Source: an uncultured Nitrosomonadales bacterium (GTDB lineage Bacteria; Pseudomonadota; Gammaproteobacteria; Burkholderiales; Gallionellaceae). Taken from it: a stretch of 35,952 bases of DNA. The stretch covers positions 1 through 35,952 of the forward strand of contig CAIRGS010000276.1 in the NCBI GenBank assembly GCA_903878125.1, read 5' to 3'. Both the position numbers and the translations under genes were made by a program. Position 1 is the first letter of the stretch. Each line of letters begins with the position of its first letter. This document shows, piece after piece, positions 28,783 to 35,821 of this stretch. The notes beneath the pieces were generated by a model. That model was not told the DNA's origin. It saw only the letters and a program-made list of their open reading frames with translations, and did no database searches.

Positions 28783-29057
28783 TTGTCCTGTTGCTTTTCT
28801 TTTTCCTGACGCTTTAAAACACGCTCCCGGCTTTGCATCTGTGCGGCATTAACCTCGCGACTTTTTGCATATTCTTGAGGTGACATTTTTTCTCTATCGC
28901 CTTCATCAAATACAAGATACTTGATATCTTCATCGAATTGCTCATTTTTAAGTCCCCATCTAATCCAATAAATAACAGCAAGAATTATCATTCCTCCAAC
29001 AACAAGCCAAAGGTAAATAGACCATCCATCATCTAACGATTGTAAGTAGCTTTCCAT
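28779..29057 (-). CDS. CcoS/FixS-like small membrane protein
   Basis: 92 aa with one helix (WSIYLWLVVGGMIILAVIYWIRW), then LKNEQFDEDIKYLVFDEGDRE and a charged tail. The pattern helix-x-EQFDE...LVFDEGD resembles the CcoS/FixS signature (GQFDD...ILFDDD) as I recall it, with a short gap. CcoS is a cbb3 maturation factor. The long charged tail (about 45 residues) is unusual. Good SD (CGGAGAAAAAT). Alternative: an oxidase-specific single-helix subunit of CcoQ type. Confidence 0.55.
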   Translation of the reverse strand: MESYLQSLDDGWSIYLWLVVGGMIILAVIYWIRWGLKNEQFDEDIKYLVFDEGDREKMSPQEYAKSREVNAAQMQSRERVLKRQEKEKQQDK

Positions 29058-29100
29058 ATTTTTCTCCGTTGGTCGTTAGGTAACCATCCTCGTGGATAAT

Positions 29101-29421
29101 CTAGTAAAGATTTCCGCCCAGCATTTGCAATCCGCCAAAAATGACTGCAACTATAATTCCTGTGATTATCATCCCAAACATCACTTTCTCGCCAGTTCTC
29201 ATTTTTTTTGGCGCATGATTTCCGAACATCACCATAATCACGATGCCAGAAAACACCAATACGCCCAGCAGCATGAAAAAAAACACACCCGTACTAAATT
29301 GCTGACTGCGCATTCCTTCTATGCTTAGATCTAATTTTGGTGAATATGCTGTATTAGCTAACACATTAAAAAACCTGCCGACATTTAATCCTTCAAGAAA
29401 GGAATAAATAATAATCTCCAT
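29101..29421 (-). CDS. Two-helix membrane protein (106 aa)
   Basis: Helices are FSTGVFFFMLLGVLVFSGIVIMVMFG and VMFGMIITGIIVAVIFGGLQML, joined by a basic loop NHAPKKMRTGEK. It is the first gene after the internal terminator of the locus. The SD is weak (GGAATGA). The family is unknown to me; position between cytochrome genes suggests membership of the same complex. Confidence 0.6.
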   Translation of the reverse strand: MEIIIYSFLEGLNVGRFFNVLANTAYSPKLDLSIEGMRSQQFSTGVFFFMLLGVLVFSGIVIMVMFGNHAPKKMRTGEKVMFGMIITGIIVAVIFGGLQMLGGNLY

Positions 29422-29442
29422 TCATTCCAAATGAATCCTCGT

Positions 29443-29472
29443 AAAAAGATTATGCCGCCCGTACGGCGGCAT
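29443..29472 (-). terminator. Intrinsic terminator inside the oxidase locus
   Basis: Read on the minus strand, ATGCCGCC-GTACG-GGCGGCAT (perfect 8-bp GC-rich stem) is followed by AATCTTTTT. It sits between the 44-aa gene and the 106-aa gene, so it may end or attenuate the transcript carrying the catalytic subunits. Confidence 0.75.
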
Positions 29473-29502
29473 ACCTTATTCATTTAGCTTGCAACAGCAA
29501 TG

Positions 29503-29637
29503 CTAGCTATTTTTTGACCTTATTTGAGGACTTTTCTTATCATAATTATCTACAAAAAAACTATAGAAAAATGGAGCGAGAAATCCTATTGAAACTACTG
29601 CCGCAAAGCATATTGGTCCATAATCCAAATCTATCAT
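29503..29637 (-). CDS. 44-aa single-helix membrane protein
   Basis: Not in the ORF track. ATG at 29637 is preceded by AAGGAGTCATCAG (strong SD). The product begins MIDLDYGPICFAAVVSIGFL and continues APFFYSFFVDNYDKKSPQIRSKNS: a short acidic start, one hydrophobic helix and a basic tail. It fills the 334-bp gap between the 221-aa and 106-aa genes and is followed by the terminator. It is probably the last gene of the first transcription unit and a small oxidase subunit (CcoQ-like in size). That role is inferred. Confidence 0.7.
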   Translation of the reverse strand: MIDLDYGPICFAAVVSIGFLAPFFYSFFVDNYDKKSPQIRSKNS

Positions 29638-29664
29638 CTGATGACTCCTTAATATAATTTCAAA

Positions 29665-30330
29665 TTAAGCGTTATGCCGTCTTTCACCGTGGCGTGGATC
29701 AGCGTCATGATGACGTGGCTGCCAATGGTATGCAGGCAATCGCTTCACAGTAATAGTTACGCCAACAAAGAACATCACAAGATAAAATAAGTCAATCGTA
29801 AATCCTTTATCCCACCAAGGCTGTTGACGTTCTCGTTTACCATTAGCGCGATAATTACCTTCAAAATTAGCAATTTTCACCACTGGACCTACAACAGTGT
29901 AATCCTTAAGATCCACAGATGGAAGCTTCATAACCTCCTCTATTTGCGGCTTCAGCACTCGCAAATCGTCCATACTCACTGGATGTCGACCTTGCTGGGC
30001 TTTAAATTGACTGTCTTTATTAATTTCAACTATACGTTTCATTGCTGCATCATCACCCTGAGCTTCTTGAATCGACTGGATTTCAGGCGTATCCATAGCT
30101 TTAATATAGTCGACGTAGATCGCAGCTGTAGGACGCTGCCCCCAGAGCGGGATTGTGGTCAGGAATGCTGTTGCAATCGTTAACGCGACAAGAATAACAA
30201 CAGGAACTGGTAAACGGTTGTTATCCTCTGTCATCCCGCCAAGATCTTCGGCCTCCCAAAGTGCTTTGCTTCTTTCTCCAGTCTCTGCGTGCGTCAAAGA
30301 AACCAGCGGTTCATTAAATACCCAAGTCAT
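29665..30330 (-). CDS. Two-helix membrane protein with a ~100-aa extracytoplasmic insertion
   Basis: 221 aa. Helix 1 is VPVVILVALTIATAFLTTIPLWG; then a hydrophilic domain (about residues 75-170, YVDYIKAMDTPEIQ... to KIANFEGNYRANGK); then helix 2 TIDLFYLVMFFVGVTITV and a His-rich tail (YHWQPRHHDADPRHGERRH). The tail has six histidines, suggesting possible metal binding. The helix-1 end (LWGQRP) and PWWDKGFTIDLFY match segments of the 143-aa protein at 21393. SD AAGGGGG. It is directly downstream of the ccoO-like gene, where ccoQ/ccoP would normally be. No heme motif is present, so it is not CcoP. Confidence 0.7.
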   Translation of the reverse strand: MTWVFNEPLVSLTHAETGERSKALWEAEDLGGMTEDNNRLPVPVVILVALTIATAFLTTIPLWGQRPTAAIYVDYIKAMDTPEIQSIQEAQGDDAAMKRIVEINKDSQFKAQQGRHPVSMDDLRVLKPQIEEVMKLPSVDLKDYTVVGPVVKIANFEGNYRANGKRERQQPWWDKGFTIDLFYLVMFFVGVTITVKRLPAYHWQPRHHDADPRHGERRHNA

Positions 30331-30345
30331 ATCGTCCCCCTTAAA

Positions 30346-31308
30346 TTATTTCAGATTTATTACAAAATCAATCAAGTTCCGAATTTCGCTATCCTTAGCG
30401 TACATAGGCACGTCTGGAGGAGTAGTGATTTTACCTTCCCGATACTCATCGTACTCAGAACGCCATTTTTTGAAATCAATTTTTTTGCCTTCAGCGTCGA
30501 CCTCGCCCCATAAATAATCAAAACGGGGCATGATGGAATGCGGTTGCACTAAGCGTGGATTAAAGAAATGCAACATCATCCACTCTCTAGACGCATTGCG
30601 TGAACCAACGTGCAGCAGATCCGGTCCCTTACGATCTGACCCAAATGCTGTCGGTGATTCGCCATTAAAATCACCAAGCATAGGAGGAGCGCCAAATACT
30701 TGCCAATCTTGTGTCTGTTCTGGCAATAATGTATGACACCACCAACAACCCTCTCGTACAAACATGGTTTTTCCAGATCCAGCGTGCAATATGTCTGAAT
30801 CTGCTGCTTGTTTTAAAACGTCACTTGGAGTCCAGCCTTTTGTGGCTGTCGCATTTTCCATATAAGCAAGTGGCTTATCCTCAAAATTCAGCAGCTTATC
30901 ACTCTTCTTAATCAGGAAAACAACACCATCTTCTTTTCTTGCTTCTTTTATGCGGCCTTCCTTGACACTAAGCTCCTCAACGCCGTGACCCAAGTTGGCA
31001 GTGTGATTCACGCCATTCGGCAATGTCGTTCCTGCAGGATATACATATGCATACACAGGGTCCATCGGCGCGCCACTTTTCGGATCTTTCCTGAGCAACA
31101 CTTTCAATGGCTTGTTCAATCCGTTCAGTAACGGATCTGAGAGCTGCCACCCGGAGTCCCACCCTGACGTCAGCTGCTTATCCAAGCCAACCTCTGAAAC
31201 GACTGACGCCGCAAGATCAAAACTTGGAAACAGCAGGGTTATACTCATTGATAATGCGAAGGCCGCACCAAACATTCTTGAACCGATTCTATACTCTCTA
31301 AAATTCAT
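30346..31308 (-). CDS. CcoO-like monoheme cytochrome c subunit
   Basis: 320 aa. An N-terminal signal anchor (MFGAAFALSMSITLLFP) is followed by about 150 residues without heme motifs. Next come the cytochrome domain with C188-W-W-C191-H192 (FVREGCWWCHTLLPEQ) and a distal Met260 in QPHSIMPRFDYLW. This matches CcoO features (REGCxxCHxQ, SxMPxYxxL). The long N-terminal part is extra-length relative to CcoO (about 200 aa) and carries KEGRIKEARKEDG-like charged stretches. It follows the CcoN-like gene by 36 bp, with SD GGGAGAAAACT. It probably passes electrons to the catalytic subunit. Confidence 0.85.
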   Translation of the reverse strand: MNFREYRIGSRMFGAAFALSMSITLLFPSFDLAASVVSEVGLDKQLTSGWDSGWQLSDPLLNGLNKPLKVLLRKDPKSGAPMDPVYAYVYPAGTTLPNGVNHTANLGHGVEELSVKEGRIKEARKEDGVVFLIKKSDKLLNFEDKPLAYMENATATKGWTPSDVLKQAADSDILHAGSGKTMFVREGCWWCHTLLPEQTQDWQVFGAPPMLGDFNGESPTAFGSDRKGPDLLHVGSRNASREWMMLHFFNPRLVQPHSIMPRFDYLWGEVDAEGKKIDFKKWRSEYDEYREGKITTPPDVPMYAKDSEIRNLIDFVINLK

Positions 31309-31344
31309 AGTTTTCTCCCGAGACTCTGGCTTAGTGTTTTAGTT

Positions 31345-32754
31345 TTAACGCTCATACGCCAATTCGTGTGGCATACGTCCGGCTGGAATTACAGTACCTT
31401 CACGCGCAGTCATCCACATGTTATATAACCAAATAAGGGTTGAAGAAAACACCATAGTCCCGCCCAACCAACGTGCGATCATATAAGGATGCTCAGCGAT
31501 CACGACATCAATGTATGGAACTTCATATATTTTACCAGCACCCTGAATTAGGCCGGCAATCGTCATTGATATCCAGTAAGTACTAAACCCAATCAACAGC
31601 AACCAGAAATGCAGGTTTCCTAAAGTCAGCGAGTACAGCTTGCGCTTCATCAGTGTTTGCAAACCCAAGTACACGGCAGCCGCCTCAAGAAACGTCGAGA
31701 ACCCTAGCAACGCAAGATGCGCATGCGCCACCATCCAACCTGTACCATGAATGTACCAGTTGATTGAGCGTGTTTGCTGGAAGCCACCCTGCATATTGAG
31801 CGGGATCGCCAGCAATACACCAACTACGGTAAAGCGTACTTCAAGGTTTTCGACAAACATGTTCCACTTACCCTGCATGGTCAAAAGTATGTTCGACACG
31901 AAGGCAATAGCCGGGACCAGAATCAATACCCCTTCCACTGAAGCGAATGACTTTAGCCACTCAGGCAAAGGAGCCGACATCAAATGGTGCGCAGCCGGAG
32001 TAGAATAAAAAACGACGATTGACCAAAAATGCAAGTGGCCTATTCGATGGGAATACAACGGATTACCTGTCACCTTTGGAATAACGTAATAGGCGATAGC
32101 TGCAGCTACTGGAGTAATCCACAGCCCAAGAACGTTATGCGCAAACCACCAAGTCATGTAAGCTTCTGTCAGACCAGTAAGGTGGAAGTACTCTGGTAGA
32201 TTTCCCACCAAAAATACGATGATCAACATAAAAGTTGCGGCTGCAAAAAACCAGTTGGTAGTATAAATACCTTGAGTACGGCGCTTTATTATGGTCATCC
32301 ATACATTAACTGCCAATGGAATGCTTATAAATGCAGCTACAGCAAGATCCAGCGGCCACGGGAAATCAGAATATTCACGCCCGGAAGTCACCCCCATCCA
32401 CAATAGAGACAGGCCCAAAAGCAGGGAAATATTCCACATCATGCAATTCCACAAACCAAGCTTCTCTGACCACAGCCTGGTGTTCCCCAGTATCGGAGTG
32501 ATATACATCATGGCCATTGCAAACGCCATCGAAATCCAGCCAAAAATTACCGCCAGCACATGCACCTGACGCATGTGGCCGAAAGCAAACATTTCCGTCC
32601 CGGTTACAAAATCAGGGAAAGCAAGCTTAGCCGCGTTGAATGACCCCAACCCAGTTCCGATCACGAACCACATTATGGCCGAAAAACCAAAGAAAATCGC
32701 CGCCGAACCGACCGGGATAGCCTCATTTTTACCGAATAAATACTTAAGAATCAT
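31345..32754 (-). CDS. CcoN-like heme-copper oxidase catalytic subunit
   Basis: 469 aa from ATG 32754 (SD AAGGAGATGCAGC); the track start adds 16 basic residues upstream. About 12 helices. Low-spin heme ligands: His65 (RQVHVLAVIF) and His346. CuB ligands: His206 (WWFAHNVLG) and His256-His257 (FYSTPAAHHLM). High-spin heme ligand: His344 (WMVAHAHLALLG). Tyr250 lies six residues before the His pair, the position of the His-Tyr crosslink in cbb3 oxidases, which supports O2 reduction rather than NO reduction. Gln322 (NMQGG) lies where CcoN has Glu in my recollection. Typical cbb3 CcoN is similar in length. Confidence 0.88.
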   Translation of the reverse strand: MILKYLFGKNEAIPVGSAAIFFGFSAIMWFVIGTGLGSFNAAKLAFPDFVTGTEMFAFGHMRQVHVLAVIFGWISMAFAMAMMYITPILGNTRLWSEKLGLWNCMMWNISLLLGLSLLWMGVTSGREYSDFPWPLDLAVAAFISIPLAVNVWMTIIKRRTQGIYTTNWFFAAATFMLIIVFLVGNLPEYFHLTGLTEAYMTWWFAHNVLGLWITPVAAAIAYYVIPKVTGNPLYSHRIGHLHFWSIVVFYSTPAAHHLMSAPLPEWLKSFASVEGVLILVPAIAFVSNILLTMQGKWNMFVENLEVRFTVVGVLLAIPLNMQGGFQQTRSINWYIHGTGWMVAHAHLALLGFSTFLEAAAVYLGLQTLMKRKLYSLTLGNLHFWLLLIGFSTYWISMTIAGLIQGAGKIYEVPYIDVVIAEHPYMIARWLGGTMVFSSTLIWLYNMWMTAREGTVIPAGRMPHELAYER

Positions 32755-32832
32755 GCTGCATCTCCTTGTTTTAGCTCTTGGCAGACTTATTGGCTGCCGC
32801 AACTAGCGTTAATCCCACTATAATTTTAGGTA

Positions 32833-33036
32833 TTATTTTTTTGGCGTTTTATGATGCGCGACTGAAGACATCTCTTCTTTAATTATGTCGCCTAGCGTAC
32901 CGCCGATTGTCCCGCCCAATGTATCAGTACCATCCGGCAAATGAACTTTTTCGTGCGGCATTAAAACATACCATGATAACCACATACTAGAAAATGCCAA
33001 GAGCATACAGAACGTACCCGCAAATATTACAAGCAT
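32833..33036 (-). CDS. Single-helix membrane protein (67 aa)
   Basis: One helix (MLVIFAGTFCMLLAFSSMWLSWYVLM) and a periplasm- or cytoplasm-facing tail with GGTIGGTLGDIIKEEMSSVAHH. Very strong SD (AAGGAGGGGAAAC). It directly precedes the CcoN-like gene (78-bp gap). The family is not recognised; likely a small subunit or early assembly factor. Confidence 0.65.
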   Translation of the reverse strand: MLVIFAGTFCMLLAFSSMWLSWYVLMPHEKVHLPDGTDTLGGTIGGTLGDIIKEEMSSVAHHKTPKK

Positions 33037-33098
33037 GTTTCCCCTCCTTTATTTAAGGTCGTCAGATTTTAAAGTTTTAACACAGGCGAACCCATTAT

Positions 33099-33380
33099 TT
33101 AAGCATGACGCCCATTTTCAATCGTATCATGTCGCTTTAGCGCGAGTGCCAGCATTATTGTAAACACAAAGCCAAACGCAAGCATCCAGAAGCTCATAAA
33201 ACCATTAAATGTTGTTGGAATATATGAACCAGAACCTACTCCGCCCCAATCTTCAAATCCTGCACGTCCCATCCAACACATAAGAGCAGCTCCAAAAACG
33301 CTACCATTACCCATACCTGTTACAAATCCCGCAACGATAATAATCCAAAATGACCTAGATGGTATTGATTGTCTTTGCAT
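33099..33380 (-). CDS. Two-helix membrane protein, first gene of the oxidase locus
   Basis: 93 aa. Helix 1 is SFWIIIVAGFVTGMGNGSVFGAALMCWMG; helix 2 is GFMSFWMLAFGFVFTIMLALAL; between them is a Gly/Ser-rich loop (EDWGGVGSGSYIPTTFNG). The start is preceded by a G-run (GGGGGGG) acting as SD. Family not recognised. As the promoter-proximal gene of a locus encoding a catalytic subunit it is likely to matter for the complex. Confidence 0.65.
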   Translation of the reverse strand: MQRQSIPSRSFWIIIVAGFVTGMGNGSVFGAALMCWMGRAGFEDWGGVGSGSYIPTTFNGFMSFWMLAFGFVFTIMLALALKRHDTIENGRHA

Positions 33381-33400
33381 TTTTAATTCCCCCCCGGTTT

Positions 33401-33429
33401 TATCTAAAATATTTAGATTTATATTGCAA
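33401..33429 (-). promoter_or_regulatory. Candidate promoter of the oxidase locus
   Basis: On the minus strand TTGCAA (33424-33429) and TAGATA (33401-33406) are spaced by 17 bp. The -10 match is weak. The region holds a perfect AT-rich inverted repeat ATCTAAA-ATA-TTTAGAT (33402-33418) that could be an operator. No FNR box (TTGATnnnnATCAA) was seen nearby. Confidence 0.3.
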
Positions 33430-33528
33430 ATTTTTTAAGCGGAACTCGGATGTTTTCAAGCAAATTTACTCTGCAACCGAATTCCTTCTGGCAAAATGTA
33501 TTGTTCGATACCAGTAATTACTAAAATT

Positions 33529-33556
33529 CAGTGATATAAAAATGCAGTGATATAAT
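33529..33556 (+). promoter_or_regulatory. Tandem extended -10 elements
   Basis: CAGTGATATAA occurs twice, at 33529-33539 and 33545-33555, with a 16-bp period. Each copy forms an extended -10 (TGATATAAA and TGATATAAT). The second is a perfect TGnTATAAT. They would drive the 33618 gene from two starts or from one duplicated element. Confidence 0.55.
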
Positions 33557-33617
33557 AAAACCCTACGCTTAACCTTGTCAAGGCATAGTGCACTTAAACC
33601 AAACAATAATATTGATT

Positions 33618-35084
33618 ATGAACATTAATACCTTTCTGTCGCGTATCCCTCTTCGCTATTGGGGATATCTTTCATTGTCATTATGGGGTGGAGTTATCCT
33701 TTTTTTGTTACGCCCAGACCTTTACAATTTAGATGAGGGGGCTGCCAAATCCCTTTTGTTGGTTTGGTCAATAGCTGATGAGGTGGCAGCCTCAGTTGTA
33801 ACTTTTGGCGCACCTGATTTACGCGCATTGTTGTTTTTACCTGTGGCATTTCTTTGGACGGGCAATGTATTTGCAGCCAAAATTTTCACTGCTTTTTTGG
33901 TTGCCTCTTCTATCTGGTTACTGTACTTATGGAACCGACACAACGTCAATGCTGAAAGTGCATTAGTTGCCAGTGGGTTGTTGATCGTCTCTCCGTTAAT
34001 ATTGGAACAAATTGATACTCTTTCTCCCGGCATTTACTTGTTGCCGGCATTTACATTAGGCGCATGGTTGAATGCTGAGTATCGCGCAAATCCTCGCCCG
34101 GGTGGCGGTTGGTATTTTTCTCAATTACTCGTCAGCGCCTTCAGCGTAAGCTTGCATCCTATTGGCTTGGCTTATCCGTTGGCGTTGCTTTGGTCATGGT
34201 ACAAAGATCCGCTGGATCAAAAACAGCAAAAATATTTTTTTATCGGTATAAGTTTTATTGTTCTCTTTACCTTGCTCATGTTAAGGGGTTGGAGTTACGT
34301 CGAATGGTTCCAAAATCCTATTAAAAGTCTCGCAATTGCTATACTCGGATCATCTTTGAGCGGTGAAATATCTGCTGTCCGCTGGATAGTTGGAGGGAGT
34401 ATGCTTGTGGGGCTTGCAATCGTCATGCTTAAGCAATACCGCAATCTATGGTCGGACTTTACAGGGCGCACCTTACTTATTGGCATGACGCTGGGTGTTG
34501 CAACTAGTGATTCGGCATGGGGCATAATTGTGTTATGCCTTATTTTGTTTTTTGGAGTTCCGTTGTTATTACAGTTGCATCATGACCGCGCAGGCAACGG
34601 GTTTTTCCAGCAACGGGGCCTAATGATGCTTTTTATTATTATTCTTTCCTCAGTATTTATGCGGGCTGATAAAAGCCACTACGAAACTCGACAGTCTGGA
34701 TTTCTATCTGAGGAAGATCAATTAATTCACTTTCTTGTTGAAGAGGCTGATAATGCCCGGAAAATTGCTGAAGAAGGCAAAGGTGGAAGAAATCCTGTTC
34801 CTTTACGTGTAGCCAGTCAATGGCCAAGCCGTACCATGATCGCATGTAAATGCGATACCTTACCGTTACCCCCTGCAGCAAAAGATCCGCAGGCTCAGCT
34901 CGCCATGCTGCACAGCATTTCCCACTTATTATTCAATCCGCGGCATGCCAACAATGCAGCGCTAGCACGGAACCTATCTACTCTTGGTGGAGGGGTCGTT
35001 GAAACTATCGCGTTACAGCCCGGTGGGGTGCTTTTGCATTTCAAAAATGTTAATGCACCAGCCAACCTAAAGAACGGTAAATAA
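33618..35084 (+). CDS. Polytopic membrane protein of unknown function (488-498 aa), possible GT-C-like fold
   Basis: About ten helices in the first ~365 residues, then a soluble C-terminal domain of about 130 residues. The first loop (RPDLYNLDEGAAKSLLLVWS) contains an acidic pair as in GT-C glycosyltransferases (ArnT/PMT-like), but no signature is decisive. The C-terminal domain has ACKCDTLPLPPAAKD and SLLFNPRHANNAAL-like helices. I choose ATG 33618; the GTG at 33588 (498 aa) is the alternative, and neither has a clear SD. It is divergent from the oxidase locus with tandem extended -10 elements upstream. Confidence 0.6.
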   Translation: MNINTFLSRIPLRYWGYLSLSLWGGVILFLLRPDLYNLDEGAAKSLLLVWSIADEVAASVVTFGAPDLRALLFLPVAFLWTGNVFAAKIFTAFLVASSIWLLYLWNRHNVNAESALVASGLLIVSPLILEQIDTLSPGIYLLPAFTLGAWLNAEYRANPRPGGGWYFSQLLVSAFSVSLHPIGLAYPLALLWSWYKDPLDQKQQKYFFIGISFIVLFTLLMLRGWSYVEWFQNPIKSLAIAILGSSLSGEISAVRWIVGGSMLVGLAIVMLKQYRNLWSDFTGRTLLIGMTLGVATSDSAWGIIVLCLILFFGVPLLLQLHHDRAGNGFFQQRGLMMLFIIILSSVFMRADKSHYETRQSGFLSEEDQLIHFLVEEADNARKIAEEGKGGRNPVPLRVASQWPSRTMIACKCDTLPLPPAAKDPQAQLAMLHSISHLLFNPRHANNAALARNLSTLGGGVVETIALQPGGVLLHFKNVNAPANLKNGK

Positions 35085-35198
35085 GTTATCAGTGAATTGC
35101 GTAAATAATCCTCCGACGACCCTACTATATTTATAGTTAAAGGTTAGCCGGATTTAGACCGCTCATGTCCCAATTGGTGGCAGATTTAATTTAATGAT

Positions 35199-35408
35199 AT
35201 GAATAAGCTCATACAAGAAATTATAATTTATTTAATTGTGGCTCTTAGCTCTCTGTTCATCATGAGCTATGCTGTGCATATGCTAGTTGGTGGCTTAGTT
35301 AGCAAGGAAACTGAAAGTTTGCTGATTATAGTCACTTGTATCGTTGGTATGGTGGCGATAGGATTTATGGTTTGGGATGTAACCCGACGCCGCAAGAGCA
35401 TTAAATAG
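35199..35408 (+). CDS. Two-helix small membrane protein (69 aa)
   Basis: Two helices (IIIYLIVALSSLFIMSYAVHMLVGGLV and LLIIVTCIVGMVAIGFMVWDV) with a basic C-terminus (TRRRKSIK). No clear SD. It follows the large membrane protein by 114 bp, a gap that holds an AT-rich inverted repeat (ACTATA-TT-TATAGT) but no terminator. Family not recognised. Confidence 0.55.
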   Translation: MNKLIQEIIIYLIVALSSLFIMSYAVHMLVGGLVSKETESLLIIVTCIVGMVAIGFMVWDVTRRRKSIK

Positions 35409-35434
35409 TGACCTCTTGCATCGCTTTAAAATTT

Positions 35435-35821
35435 CTAGGGTTCTACAAGTAGGGCACCTGTAAAAATGACTAAAGCACGTATCAGCAACACCGCCTTACC
35501 TTGCGCACGGTGATCAATGCGCACGCTGTTATCACAACGCAGCATGCGCAGCGCGGTCTTAACTTGCATTACATATAACGCATACATCATCACAAGCATC
35601 ATGAAATGTATCCATACTAGAAATGAAGTCAATTCGCTCTCTACAATCAAACGCCGATACCAGTCCTTATAAAGATAGAGATAAACCGGCATCCCCAAAT
35701 CAAACAAGATTACAGAAATCATGACCAGCACATGAAACGTGCGTTTATTAGCATATCGAAACGCAGCTAACATTAACGCATAGGTCGCCAATGCGACCCA
35801 CACTGTACCAGTTGTTAGCAT
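35435..35821 (-). CDS. Four-helix membrane protein, DUF420-like
   Basis: 128 aa, four helices. Histidines and arginines occur at helix boundaries (TFHVLVMISVILFDL, LVWIHFMMLVMMYALYVMQ, RIDHRAQGKAVLLIRALVIFTGALL). The layout recalls DUF420/CtaM-type proteins found near terminal oxidases, some of which act in oxidase maturation. The match is by pattern only. The 131 bp from its start to the window edge show no other feature. Confidence 0.5.
   Translation of the reverse strand: MLTTGTVWVALATYALMLAAFRYANKRTFHVLVMISVILFDLGMPVYLYLYKDWYRRLIVESELTSFLVWIHFMMLVMMYALYVMQVKTALRMLRCDNSVRIDHRAQGKAVLLIRALVIFTGALLVEP

Noticed and set aside
31345-32754. CcoN-like gene as a nitric oxide reductase (NorB type)
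   Set aside because: The Tyr at -6 from the CuB His pair and the WWFAHN helix match cbb3 oxidases better; some NOR-like segments remain and are reported as a finding.
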